The notes under the pieces were generated by a model. It made no database searches. It was not told the DNA's origin and saw only the letters and a program-made list of their open reading frames with translations. Below, one piece after another: positions 24,891 to 33,076 of a stretch of DNA of 40,821 nucleotides. The first letter of the stretch is position 1; the number at the start of each line of letters is the position of its first letter. The DNA lies in the IMG/VR virus record IMGVR_UViG_3300045016_000109, positions 1-40,821 of that record. The stretch is one strand, 5' to 3'. The DNA comes from a virus. A program made the translations under genes and the position numbers.

Positions 24891-27155
24891 TTATCGACGC
24901 ACCCATCCGGGCAATTCTTTCATTTCCAGGTAGTTCTCGAACGCGACGCCGGTTCTCATGACTCCAAGCTCGAATTCCAGGTAGTAGATCGTCTTAGTGG
25001 GCTGGATGAGCGCCCGGCAATGGTAGATGCCCCGGTCGATGTCGAGGCCGGTGTTGATGACTGCATTGCGAAGCTCCCCACCGTCAAAAAACGCGTCCTT
25101 GTCGCATTGGAGCGCGTAATCGTAGATACCGTAGCGGTTCTTCCAATCCTCGAACGCCGGTTGCAGCGCACGATGGATTTCCCGCCATGTTACGGGATGG
25201 TTGGGTTGAAAAATGAAGGTCCGGAGAAGCGGCATCAAAACCCTGTACATCATGGTAATGAACCGCATGACGTTCAATTCCCGCAGAGCCGACGCCACAC
25301 GAAGAGTCGTGCGCTGCTCCCAGAACATTGCGCCTTCGATGCCGGGCAAGTGCGAAATCATCAGGTAGTTGATCCCGTACTCAGCGAAGAGGTCCGCATA
25401 CCCACCGCCTCTGAAGCCCTGGATGTTGAAGTCCACACCTTCGCAGAGCGAAACGGTGCCTCGCCGCGGCCCGACCGGAGCATAGAAGTAATCGTACTCG
25501 TTGTCCGTGCGACAGATGCAGGCCGCAAGATGCCCGAGGCAGGACACATACTCGCGCGAGTCAGTCAGATCGTTGTAAACCAAGGGCCTACCGAACCACA
25601 GCGAGAACCTATGACTGTTGAAAGCGGGGTGAGACCAAGGCGCATTGCCCATTCGCCAATCGACGGTTTCCTCCGGAAACATGCCCCACGGGACCTGTCC
25701 ATAGGCGAGGAGGTCGCCTCGGCCTTCGCAGTAGGTGATGAGAGCCTGAAAGACCGTAACCGACGTAGTGCCTGGGATCATGATGTCCATGGCCATGTAC
25801 GGCGCATCGTCGGCCGCGTACATTCCAGTCTGAGATTTCTGATGTCCGATCCAGTCCGCATCGCAGAATCCCGCCAAGCCGTTGTCGCCACCGGCCATGA
25901 GCGTGCCCCACGCATTCACCGCGGGCATATCCGACGGCGCAGCGTTGTTGGATTCAAGATCCTCCACGGTCACGAGTGAAGATCGCTCGTTGATGAACGT
26001 GGGAGCATACCGCTTGCTGGTCGGATCCATGGAGAGGTCGCCGTAGTATTCGGTGAGATCTCCCTGCTCGGAATAGATGATCTTCACGTTGAAGAGGTTG
26101 ACCGGATCCAAAGCCGATTCTGAGATCTGCACAGCAAGGTTGTCACCCCACACCCCCGGGTCTTTGGCCGTGAATTTGAGGGTGTCGGTTGCCTCTCCGT
26201 CCGCGCCGGTATGCACGTCGTTGTCAAGGCCAAGTCTTGCTTCGCATGTCGAACTTGATTTGACCTGGAGGCTTGCCTGCGGCCCGGTCGCAGTGCTCGT
26301 GATTCGGAGCGCGCCGTTGTAGACGGTCACACTCGCGCCAGTCAATGCCGCCAATTGTGTCATGACTTGCGAAGCGGTCAGAGTGAATGGATTGCTGCCG
26401 TCACCTGCGAGCGTGAAAGTTTGGTCCGCGCCGCCGTTGACGGAAATGACCAGCTTGTCGGTGCCGGGGTCAGCAGCATAGGTCGCCTCGTTAAGGCCAA
26501 GCACAGAGTAAGCATCATTGGTGATCAGTTTGATTTGGATGCCATCCGTTACGGTGTTGGCTGCGATCTGCACCCGGTTGTTGTTCGCTGATGCGGTCAG
26601 GCCACTGGTCTGCGCGTTAATCTGGTTGCAGACTTGTGTGACTGTCTGATTGCTACCTACCAGTGTCACTTCCTGGTCTGCACCGCTTCCCACTTTGATG
26701 AGGAGCTTGTCGGAAGCGCCGGTCACAAAGGTGTAAGGTGCGATTTCCGACCCGACAGCCCGGCCGCTCTGTGCAATGGATAGAAGCGCATATGGTCCCG
26801 CAACTGCCTGGATTGCCGCGTGAGTAGCGATGTCGCCCCGGTCTTTCAGGGTGACATGGGAAGAGAGCGCGGTCAGGCTCGTGCGGTCAGTGATGTCCGT
26901 ATAGTGGGCTGTCCTGATGAGAATCAGGCGCGCACCCTGCCTGAGCGCCATTTCACACACAAGCGGATCCTGAGTGTAGTCCACCTTCTTGCCGAAGATC
27001 CTGGTGTACTCTTCCACGGAAGAAATGATCTTCGGCTTTGCCATGGGTCCGCGTTCCGCCTGAATCACCATGATGACGTATCCGCGGACAATCTCGTCCA
27101 CGAACATGGAGAGGTCTTGAATGGTCCAGATAACTCGTGCTGCGCCAAGGGTCAT
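24891..27155 (-). CDS. Tail sheath protein with two inserted IN-like domains
   Basis: This 754-aa protein is the contractile sheath subunit. The start is the ATG at 27155, with GGAGG eight bases before it and directly after the stop of the previous gene. The N-terminal MAKPKIISSVEEYTRIFGK and RLILIRTAHYTD, the KDPGVWGDNLAVQIS segment near residue 330 and the C-terminal domain (INTGLDIDRGIYHCRALIQP; LPGWVRR) are typical of phage sheaths. Residues about 140-225 and 228-320 are two tandem flagellin-IN-like domains placed before the conserved A.dPG.WGN stretch, where sheaths tolerate surface insertions. They would be exposed on the outside of the tail. The conserved N- and C-terminal arms are intact. 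Confidence 0.9.
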   Translation of the reverse strand: MTLGAARVIWTIQDLSMFVDEIVRGYVIMVIQAERGPMAKPKIISSVEEYTRIFGKKVDYTQDPLVCEMALRQGARLILIRTAHYTDITDRTSLTALSSHVTLKDRGDIATHAAIQAVAGPYALLSIAQSGRAVGSEIAPYTFVTGASDKLLIKVGSGADQEVTLVGSNQTVTQVCNQINAQTSGLTASANNNRVQIAANTVTDGIQIKLITNDAYSVLGLNEATYAADPGTDKLVISVNGGADQTFTLAGDGSNPFTLTASQVMTQLAALTGASVTVYNGALRITSTATGPQASLQVKSSSTCEARLGLDNDVHTGADGEATDTLKFTAKDPGVWGDNLAVQISESALDPVNLFNVKIIYSEQGDLTEYYGDLSMDPTSKRYAPTFINERSSLVTVEDLESNNAAPSDMPAVNAWGTLMAGGDNGLAGFCDADWIGHQKSQTGMYAADDAPYMAMDIMIPGTTSVTVFQALITYCEGRGDLLAYGQVPWGMFPEETVDWRMGNAPWSHPAFNSHRFSLWFGRPLVYNDLTDSREYVSCLGHLAACICRTDNEYDYFYAPVGPRRGTVSLCEGVDFNIQGFRGGGYADLFAEYGINYLMISHLPGIEGAMFWEQRTTLRVASALRELNVMRFITMMYRVLMPLLRTFIFQPNHPVTWREIHRALQPAFEDWKNRYGIYDYALQCDKDAFFDGGELRNAVINTGLDIDRGIYHCRALIQPTKTIYYLEFELGVMRTGVAFENYLEMKELPGWVRR
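26196..26738 (-). other. Tandem flagellin-IN-like domains in the tail sheath
   Basis: The first unit (residues about 140-225) contains LLIKVGSGADQEVTLVG and ends ITNDAYSVLGLNEATY. The second (about 228-320) contains LVISVNGGADQTFTLAG and ends in CEARLGLDNDV. Both match the cassette domain of the decoration protein and the DUF4815 fibre. Confidence 0.7.
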
Positions 27156-27156
27156 A

Positions 27157-27489
27157 TTAGTTGCCTCCTTCCGCTGCCGCGTCGATGATGCGGATCGAGC
27201 CCTGAGCCTCAAGGCGCTTCACATAGGGCGGCAAGAGCTTCTTGGGAATGATGTCCGACTTGTTGTGCCCCCCGCCACGCGTGTATGGTCCCACTCGGAG
27301 GTTGCGACCGTCAACGAGCGTGATGTCGAGCGGAGCCGAAGTTTTGTTGAGGACGTACACTTCGCCCGGAACCGGCCCTCGCGGGGGTGCTTCCGCAATC
27401 GGTTCGGGGCTCGGGGTATCCTCGACCGGCTGGGAGGTAGATCCTGCCAAGTCTTCCAAAGTCAGGTCGCCTGTCGTTCTTTTCGCCAT
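27157..27489 (-). CDS. Small head-tail region protein upstream of the sheath
   Basis: This 110-aa protein has a Pro-rich first third (SQPVEDTPSPEPIAEAPPRG, location only) and a compact beta-rich remainder (VYVLNKTSAPLDITLVDGR; LRVGPYTRGGGHNKSDI). Its stop lies two bases before the sheath start. Similar short genes between tail terminator and sheath are found in several large myoviruses, but no family is recognised here. It could be a neck or virion accessory protein. Confidence 0.5.
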   Translation of the reverse strand: MAKRTTGDLTLEDLAGSTSQPVEDTPSPEPIAEAPPRGPVPGEVYVLNKTSAPLDITLVDGRNLRVGPYTRGGGHNKSDIIPKKLLPPYVKRLEAQGSIRIIDAAAEGGN

Positions 27490-27506
27490 TGAAAACCCCC
27501 GTGAGG

Positions 27507-28118
27507 TTATTGAAACACGTCATAGTTCGTGATTTCGGAGTCCAGTTCGGGCGAGGAAATAGAGCTATGCTCCTCCTCTTCGAGTCGGTCTATCCACACA
27601 CCTTCAACCCACAACGGCACAATCTTGTGAAAGAGAGGCTTGTCTGGTTCGTCGTCGTCCTGGGGAGTGCCTTTGGTGAAAAGCGGCCACGATTCCTTGC
27701 CGGGTTCGCCAATTTTGGGCATGTAGCCGATGGGGAACGCCTGAGCGAGCTTCAAGAGCATGGCTTTTGCAACCGCTGGGTCCGTGGCATACACGTGGAG
27801 GTCGTACCCAATGTCATAGGGAGTTGGATACGGCTTCTTGGTAAACTGCATCGGTCCCGTGATGCTTTTTGGGCCGCCCATGTTCCCAGGCGCGGGAAAT
27901 TCCACGGTTTCCTGTTCCTCGCTTGGGACAAAAATTTCGCAATTGGGCTTGGCTCTGCCCTTGTCCTCCCGGTAATAGAGGAACTGAATTGCGTAGAATG
28001 GGTAGTCACTTGCGCCTTTGTCCCGATCCGGTTCGTAGGGCAGAACGCGCATCGGGTTTCCCTCGAAGAGAACCTTGCTCAATCGCGAGTTGATATGTGA
28101 TTCCACAAAAGGGAACAT
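27507..28118 (-). CDS. Tail terminator-like protein
   Basis: This 203-aa protein begins in a TGATG overlap with the preceding neck gene. The N terminus (RVLPYEPDRDKGASDYPFYA) and the strand/helix segment YDIGYDLHVYATDPAVAKAM fit tail terminators (gpU/gp15-like), which cap the tube and bind the head. The position, after the HK97-gp10-like gene and before the sheath, is the terminator position. Assignment is by order and overall pattern rather than a diagnostic motif. Confidence 0.5.
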   Translation of the reverse strand: MFPFVESHINSRLSKVLFEGNPMRVLPYEPDRDKGASDYPFYAIQFLYYREDKGRAKPNCEIFVPSEEQETVEFPAPGNMGGPKSITGPMQFTKKPYPTPYDIGYDLHVYATDPAVAKAMLLKLAQAFPIGYMPKIGEPGKESWPLFTKGTPQDDDEPDKPLFHKIVPLWVEGVWIDRLEEEEHSSISSPELDSEITNYDVFQ

Positions 28119-28768
28119 CAGAATGGTGCCTCTTCGAGACCGCTAATAGGCAGCGCCTTTGCTAGTGCTGCCGAGAAAAAGCTGACAACGGTCGGAGCCA
28201 CGGCTAAATGGGTCGCACGGACAAAAGGCCGGGCAGGACGGAACTCCTTGGAGAACTTCGTCTTCCAAGCCCCCCCCTTGCCTTTTGATCGCTTTGCGCT
28301 CCCGGAACCGTGCTCGAGCCAGTAAGCCACTTGAGCTAGGTATTGCGTGTCGTAGGTCGAGTTCCTCGCACTCGTGGGTGGGCCTTTGTACTTCCGTGCG
28401 TTCTTCGGGACCCTGCTGCGGTAGATCATTTCCCGCAGGCTTCCGAAGTAGCGCATCCCCTCATGCCAGCCGACACTGCATCGAATGAGTTCCGGGCTGA
28501 ATGAGTTCCGCTCATGCGAGATGGAATTCGCGAGCAAATGCGTTCGGAACAGGGGGCGTGTGTCGTAGCCATGCGTGGATTTCCATTGTTGGTAATCAGG
28601 TTCATTGGGCGACCACATCCCCTCGGCCATCATCTTCCGCATGGTCTCGACAATGTGCTTGCGAGCAAGGAGGTCCGCACGGCCAAGTTGGGACATGAGC
28701 TTCTTGGGGAAACCCGCCCAACTCTTTTTGTAGGCCTCAAGACCTCTCATTTCTGGCACGATCATCAT
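28118..28768 (-). CDS. HK97 gp10-like neck / tail completion protein
   Basis: This 216-aa protein starts at the ATG at 28768, which overlaps the upstream stop as TGATG; the frame also allows a GTG at 28780. The N-terminal amphipathic helices (YKKSWAGFPKKLMSQLGRAD; LARKHIVETMRKMM) followed by a strand-rich half with GPPTSARNSTYDTQYLAQVA and RPARPFVRATHL resemble gp10-type neck proteins, which often end in a 'R.R.f..P.' and terminal-helix pattern. It would join the connector to the tail. The family assignment is tentative. Confidence 0.55.
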   Translation of the reverse strand: MMIVPEMRGLEAYKKSWAGFPKKLMSQLGRADLLARKHIVETMRKMMAEGMWSPNEPDYQQWKSTHGYDTRPLFRTHLLANSISHERNSFSPELIRCSVGWHEGMRYFGSLREMIYRSRVPKNARKYKGPPTSARNSTYDTQYLAQVAYWLEHGSGSAKRSKGKGGAWKTKFSKEFRPARPFVRATHLAVAPTVVSFFSAALAKALPISGLEEAPF

Positions 28769-29202
28769 CAGCCTTGACACCCCAGATCGAAATCCACTCT
28801 CGAACCCGGCCGGGTATGTTCCCGTTCCACGGCCTTGCGGAGCACTACCTGAATCACGTTGTCAGTGTCCGCAGAGGATGTGGTCTGCACGGCTATGGGT
28901 TCTCCTGTTCGCAGGTCCCACCGAACACCGTCGATCTTGAAGTACATGGACGACGTGATGCGGGGTATGTCTTGCGCCAGGAGGTAGCTGCGGAGAAAGA
29001 AAATGATCCGCTCCTCCTGGTCCTCAGTCCCGCCGATGAAGACTTCGAGTCCTTCTGCTCGTGCTTCGGTCATGGTCCAGCCGATGGTGAGAAGGTCTTT
29101 TTCGACCCCTTCTTCGGTGACGAGAACCACGAGCTTGCCAGCGAACATATCGAAGTCCTTTTTGATGATCCGGTTGATGCTGTTCTTGAGGTTTGTCCTC
29201 AT
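28768..29202 (-). CDS. Head-tail connector / head-closure-region protein
   Basis: This 144-aa protein (MRTNLKNSINRIIKKDFD) has a central segment with RIIFFLRSYLLAQDIPRITS and ends VDFDLGCQG. Its length, beta content and position (second or third gene after the capsid) agree with head-closure or stopper proteins. No diagnostic motif is seen. Its stop is shared with the next gene's start. Confidence 0.45.
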   Translation of the reverse strand: MRTNLKNSINRIIKKDFDMFAGKLVVLVTEEGVEKDLLTIGWTMTEARAEGLEVFIGGTEDQEERIIFFLRSYLLAQDIPRITSSMYFKIDGVRWDLRTGEPIAVQTTSSADTDNVIQVVLRKAVEREHTRPGSRVDFDLGCQG

Positions 29203-29205
29203 GGA

Positions 29206-29604
29206 TCACCAACTCACCACGCCGACACCCGGCCAGGCCGTTTGCTTCAGTTGCGCTTCCGTGGCAACAGTCCCGAGCCCGCGGCCTGCGGTGGTCTTCA
29301 TGTTGTCGATTGCCTTCTGTAGAGCTTTGAAGAATGTCGCCCGGTCAGGGAGTTCCACTTGCTGCGGCCCGGCCCGGTGCTTTTGCACCTCGTCGGTATA
29401 GATCAGGGCGATACGCGGCAAGAGAGCTTCCAGGGTGATAGCAGCGCAGTACACGGCCTGCTTGTCGGTAAGGTCGGCCTGCACCCATCCCTGTAGAGCA
29501 ATTTGTGAAGCGATCACGGCCGGCAGGTCTCCACGGAGCGTTCCGTCGATTTCCAGGACCGGCTTAATGTGAATCTCCACAAGTTCTTGAACGTCAATCG
29601 CCAT
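29206..29604 (-). CDS. Head-tail connector adaptor candidate
   Basis: This 132-aa, strongly helical protein (LVEIHIKPVLEIDGTLRGDL; KALQKAIDNMKTTAGRGL) fits the size and helical character of the adaptor proteins that dock under the portal (gp6/gp15-like). It starts with ATG at 29604, three bases after the previous stop, and ends four bases before the next gene. Function is inferred from order. Confidence 0.45.
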   Translation of the reverse strand: MAIDVQELVEIHIKPVLEIDGTLRGDLPAVIASQIALQGWVQADLTDKQAVYCAAITLEALLPRIALIYTDEVQKHRAGPQQVELPDRATFFKALQKAIDNMKTTAGRGLGTVATEAQLKQTAWPGVGVVSW

Positions 29605-29607
29605 GGA

Positions 29608-29931
29608 CTATCTCTTTTTGCCCCTCTGCGGCCTCCGGGGAGGAACCGCGGGCTTCTGCACTTCGATTGCTTCTTCCGATAGTGGAGGGGGAGACGAAGG
29701 ATCGAGCTGGGGGGGGGAGACGGACTCATCCCTCGCCACGCCCTCCTGGGGTGAAGCAACGCTGGGTCTTGCAACGTCGTCCTCGATTACGAGACCGCCC
29801 GCGTTGAGCCATTCGCGCGTGAGCTTCCCCACACGGCTACCGAGATTCACGACCGCGGCCTTCACCACTCTGAGACCGGTTTCGGAGTCGTAAAACTGTC
29901 CGGTCGGATCCTTGAGTTTCACTCGTCTCAT
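29608..29931 (-). CDS. Small proline-rich head-region protein
   Basis: This 107-aa protein begins MRRVKLKDPTGQFYDSETGL and becomes Pro/Ser-rich, ending in the basic run PPRRPQRGKKR. The N-terminal half may be a small beta fold with a DPTGQFYDSETG turn; the C-terminal part is probably disordered. It is the first gene after the major capsid protein. It may be a head-decoration or DNA-contacting virion protein. No family is recognised. Confidence 0.45.
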   Translation of the reverse strand: MRRVKLKDPTGQFYDSETGLRVVKAAVVNLGSRVGKLTREWLNAGGLVIEDDVARPSVASPQEGVARDESVSPPQLDPSSPPPLSEEAIEVQKPAVPPRRPQRGKKR

Positions 29932-29990
29932 AGTTGCGCCTCCGTCAGTTGGGGTGAGGCCAGAGCCTCACGGCTCTCGCGTGGACGCGA

Positions 29991-31100
29991 CTATGCAACC
30001 AGCGGGTTCATGTAAGTCGGGAAGCCGTTCTGCGCGAACGCCAGCGACTTGTCGATGATGATCCGGGCCTTCCGGTCGATGGTCAGGAAGCCGTCCATGA
30101 CCGATGCAGCCGTGCCATTGATTTGGCGCATGATGATTCGCTCAGACTCCACTAGAAGACCGCGGAACGTCATGTGGATCATGGCCGCCCGCTTGTCGTA
30201 GAGCATGAGCTGATTGTCGGTCAACTCGGTGCCTCCGATCAGGTGCGGCATGGAAGTCGGGATGATCCGGTTGCGGCTGTCGAGGGTTACGGCTGCTGGG
30301 CCGGTCCCGCCCACGGTCGGCTTGAATTCGGTCAGAGCCAGAACCGTGTTCGCCATATTCTCGCTCGTGGCCATGTTGTTCCAGTTCATGCCGATCCTGC
30401 GGGCACGAACCCACGGCCTGGTGAAGTCCGCAAAGGCCAGTGTCCCAGCAGAGGCTACACCGATGATCGCGGCAGAGTCGGCCCCACCCGCCTGATCGCC
30501 GTTGACCATGGTGGTGAGGGCTTTTTTGAAGACCTTGCCCTGCAATTCCGCACCAACTCTTTGGAGCCAGTACTGAAGGACCGGCAGTGCCACGGACAAG
30601 ACCAATTCGTCGGTGAGCTTAATGGCCACGCCCGATTTGCTCAACCGAACGGTCTTGAAGCCCCATTCGATCGCGCTCTCAGGGATGGTCTCACCCTCTG
30701 CGATGTCCTGCATTTCGGCCTCGTTGTACTGGATCCACGGTGCGGTCACATCGAGGCTGCTCGCGTTTTCGCTCCCCGCCACAAGGTCAAGATACGAAAC
30801 ATCCGCTACCATCCCCATGAGGATGAACTGGCGAATGAGTTCGGGCGCGAGGTACTTGACGTCTCCACTGAGAGATACGAGGTTTCCGATGGTGACGATG
30901 TTGGGATCCATGCCCAAGTCACAGAAGATGTCTTCCATGGTCCAGGGCTTACCCGCAGCATTGGTCAAGCCCAACTGCTCGTTTATGAAAGAAATCAGGT
31001 CGATCTCCCTCCCAGCCGCTCCGTCGTTGCCGAGATATGCCTGGAAGGGCTCATGAATCCTCTCCCGATAGGAGTTGAACAATCCGAGTTCACCGCTCAT
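29991..31100 (-). CDS. Major capsid protein (HK97-fold type)
   Basis: This 369-aa protein is probably the icosahedral shell subunit. Evidence is its position after scaffold/protease and decoration genes, its length, and the fold-like sequence: an acidic/hydrophobic N-terminal arm, a central AEGETIPESAIEWGFKTVRL segment (E-loop and spine region of HK97-like capsids, 'G.e.....') followed by SKSGVAIKLTDELVLSVALP, and a C-terminal half (TRPWVRARRIGMNWNNMATS; MPHLIGGTELTDNQLMLYD) typical of A-domain strands. A Shine-Dalgarno tract (GAGAAGGAGA) precedes the start. N-terminal processing by the upstream protease cannot be read from the sequence. Confidence 0.82.
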   Translation of the reverse strand: MSGELGLFNSYRERIHEPFQAYLGNDGAAGREIDLISFINEQLGLTNAAGKPWTMEDIFCDLGMDPNIVTIGNLVSLSGDVKYLAPELIRQFILMGMVADVSYLDLVAGSENASSLDVTAPWIQYNEAEMQDIAEGETIPESAIEWGFKTVRLSKSGVAIKLTDELVLSVALPVLQYWLQRVGAELQGKVFKKALTTMVNGDQAGGADSAAIIGVASAGTLAFADFTRPWVRARRIGMNWNNMATSENMANTVLALTEFKPTVGGTGPAAVTLDSRNRIIPTSMPHLIGGTELTDNQLMLYDKRAAMIHMTFRGLLVESERIIMRQINGTAASVMDGFLTIDRKARIIIDKSLAFAQNGFPTYMNPLVA

Positions 31101-31124
31101 TTTCGTGTTGTCTCCTTCTCAGAG

Positions 31125-32096
31125 TTATTTTTCGAGCGTTTCGACGGTCATGGGGGCGCTATATACACCCACCACGAGGCCGATGGTGTCGTATGCGTCG
31201 TTGGCAACCGCCTCGACTTCGAGGTCCGTTGCAGGATCATCGAGGGTGAAAACGACGTATCCGTTGACTCCCGACGCCGTGAACCCGGTCGCCGTAAGGT
31301 TGATTTTGTTCGCGATATCATCTGCCGTCTGGTCGTTTCCGGTCGTCAGGTCAAAAGTCTGACTCGCGCCGCTACCGACCTTCAGTTTCAGCGCATCGTT
31401 GGTGTTGTTCGCGATGTCAAAGGGTCCCAGGACGCCCCCTGTCACCACGAGCGGTAGTGTGCCCTTAATGACAAGACCGGCTATCGAGGCGGGATCATGA
31501 GAACTCGCCCCGACGTACGTCCCGACCGTGAAGCCGAGGAGCGTGTACGCGTCATTGGTGACTGTCCCAATGATAATGTTCACGTTGTCCTGAGTGGCTG
31601 TGAGTTTGAGTTTCCCGCTCGATTTGGAAGCGACGAACCCCGTTGCGGCTGCGAAGTCCGCAACGATTTGGTCCATGGTTCTGGCTGCACCGGGCGTGAG
31701 GGTGAATGTTTGGGCTCCACCACTGCCGATAGTGACCTTGAATTTGTCATTCGAGCCTTCAATCACTTCGAACGTGGCGTCGTCTTCAGTGCCGGTGACG
31801 GATGCGATCTGCTGTTTCGTGTAAGGGATAACCTTCATATCGGCATCCCACACGAACGGCCCCACAGCAGTCGCAGCAGCGGCAATGCGGTCGTCCCGCC
31901 GTTCGCGAAAACGGGTTTCAACGGTGCAGGACAGCGCAAGCGCTAGATGTACCGCCACATTGCCGACGATCCCGACTTCACCCGCCGCATCGAGAGCCGC
32001 GACCGTGAGATCGTCGGAAATCTTTACCGGCTGGCCGACAACGACACCCGCGGGGCAGATGAAGCCGACAGCGAGGGTGTTGATCTTCTGCTTCAT
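31125..32096 (-). CDS. Decoration-type protein with two inserted IN-like domains
   Basis: In this 323-aa protein, residues 1 to about 95 are clearly homologous to the neighbouring 124-aa protein (both contain CTVETRFRE.RDDR and AVGPFV). Insertions follow: a first domain at about residues 107-197 (FKVTIGSGGAQTFTLTPGA ... NDAYTLLGFTVGTY) and, after SHDPASIAGLVI shared by both proteins, a second at about 226-318 (LKLKVGSGASQTFDLTTGN ... NDAYDTIGLVVGVY), before the shared ending VETLE. So it is the small protein with the domain inserted twice. A head-decoration role is likely from its place beside the capsid gene; such domains would project outward. Confidence 0.72.
   Translation of the reverse strand: MKQKINTLAVGFICPAGVVVGQPVKISDDLTVAALDAAGEVGIVGNVAVHLALALSCTVETRFRERRDDRIAAAATAVGPFVWDADMKVIPYTKQQIASVTGTEDDATFEVIEGSNDKFKVTIGSGGAQTFTLTPGAARTMDQIVADFAAATGFVASKSSGKLKLTATQDNVNIIIGTVTNDAYTLLGFTVGTYVGASSHDPASIAGLVIKGTLPLVVTGGVLGPFDIANNTNDALKLKVGSGASQTFDLTTGNDQTADDIANKINLTATGFTASGVNGYVVFTLDDPATDLEVEAVANDAYDTIGLVVGVYSAPMTVETLEK
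31143..31778 (-). other. Two flagellin-IN-like domains inserted in the decoration protein
   Basis: The units lie at about 31778-31506 and 31421-31143. Each starts with an LKVGSG.xQTF.L strand pair, continues through a helix (TADDIANKINLTATGF in the second) and ends NDAY..(I/L)G(L/F).VG.Y. The domain-free paralogue at 32106-32480 shows the insertion points directly. Confidence 0.75.
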
Positions 32097-32105
32097 GTTT
32101 GCCCC

Positions 32106-32480
32106 CTAAAATTCCAGGGTCTCGACCACAACATCCGCACCGCCCGCGGTGGTGATGACGAGCCCTGCGATTGAGGCCGGATCGTGAGATGCTGCGCTGT
32201 AGGCAATGACCTTTCCCGCTGCGTCAAAGACGAACGGTCCCACAGCAGAAATGGCCGCACCGGACACCCGGTCGTCACGATGCTCTCGGAAACGAGTCTC
32301 CACGGTGCAGGTAAGGGCATCAGCTCGGTGGACACAAACCGTTCCCACGATTTTGAGCGAACCTGCCGCATTGTTCTTGATGACCGCCTTGGCGCTGTTG
32401 ATGATCACCACGTCGCCTACTTCGACGGTGCTCGGGCAGGCGAAGGAGATGGCCAGCATGTCGTTGCGTTTCTGTTTCAT
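32106..32480 (-). CDS. Small decoration-type head protein
   Basis: This 124-aa protein (MKQKRNDMLAISFACPSTVE) is beta-rich and paralogous to the adjacent 323-aa protein over its whole length. It resembles capsid-decoration/DUF2190-like small proteins encoded between protease-scaffold and major capsid. A GGGGTGACAAGT leader precedes the ATG, which shares bases with the upstream stop. Two decoration genes in tandem probably arose by duplication. Which one is the true decoration protein, or whether both are, is unknown. Confidence 0.65.
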   Translation of the reverse strand: MKQKRNDMLAISFACPSTVEVGDVVIINSAKAVIKNNAAGSLKIVGTVCVHRADALTCTVETRFREHRDDRVSGAAISAVGPFVFDAAGKVIAYSAASHDPASIAGLVITTAGGADVVVETLEF

Positions 32481-33076
32481 TACTTGTCACCCCCTCCGAA
32501 CAGCTTCTTGACACTCTTGGAGATGTCGGCTTGCCTGCCGGTCGGCAGCTTCGGCTTGCCCCCGCCCGCGGTCAGATCTTCGGCCTGACTCGACCGGTTC
32601 AGACCGAAGCCCTTCTCGGCTATGCCCTTGAACAGAGCCAGTTGTTCACCGATGAAGGTTGGATCCGCACTTGCCTCGATCCGAGCCCGCATCTGCTTCT
32701 GAAGGTCGGTCGGCTCTGCGGCGTCCTTGTTCACGTTTGCGGAGTCAAACCACTTGAGGGCTTCAGCTTTCAATGCTGAGACGTAAAGGACCCCGAACTT
32801 GGCTTGCTCAACAACCTCGGGGAGCCTCTGAAGGATCTCCTCGGTGGAGAGACTGTCTTCGCCTTCTTTCATGAGCCCTGGGGCTACAGCCGCAAGAGCG
32901 GACGCGACTTTGGCGTTGTTGGCATGTCCTTTCTGGAAGGCTTTGACTACCTCCCGAAACTTCTCGCAGAATCCCTCGGGAGGGGTTGCCCCGTGGGAGG
33001 CATCGAGGACCACATTGATTTTCAGGAGGTCTTTTCCGACCTCGTTCAACAGGTCCAGCAACCATTGGAAATCCAT
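32480..33076 (-). CDS. Nested scaffold protein, internal start
   Basis: An in-frame ATG at 33076 (MDFQWLLDLLNEVGKDLLK) is preceded by a perfect AGGAGG with a 7-base spacing, giving a separate 198-aa helical product. This is the arrangement of lambda C/Nu3, where scaffold is made from an internal start in the protease gene. Family logic supports it, but expression is not shown by sequence alone. Confidence 0.62.
   Translation of the reverse strand: MDFQWLLDLLNEVGKDLLKINVVLDASHGATPPEGFCEKFREVVKAFQKGHANNAKVASALAAVAPGLMKEGEDSLSTEEILQRLPEVVEQAKFGVLYVSALKAEALKWFDSANVNKDAAEPTDLQKQMRARIEASADPTFIGEQLALFKGIAEKGFGLNRSSQAEDLTAGGGKPKLPTGRQADISKSVKKLFGGGDK

Noticed and set aside
30174-31457. 427-aa plus-strand ORF
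   Set aside because: It lies opposite the major capsid and decoration genes and has no recognisable domain, in keeping with a codon-phase shadow.
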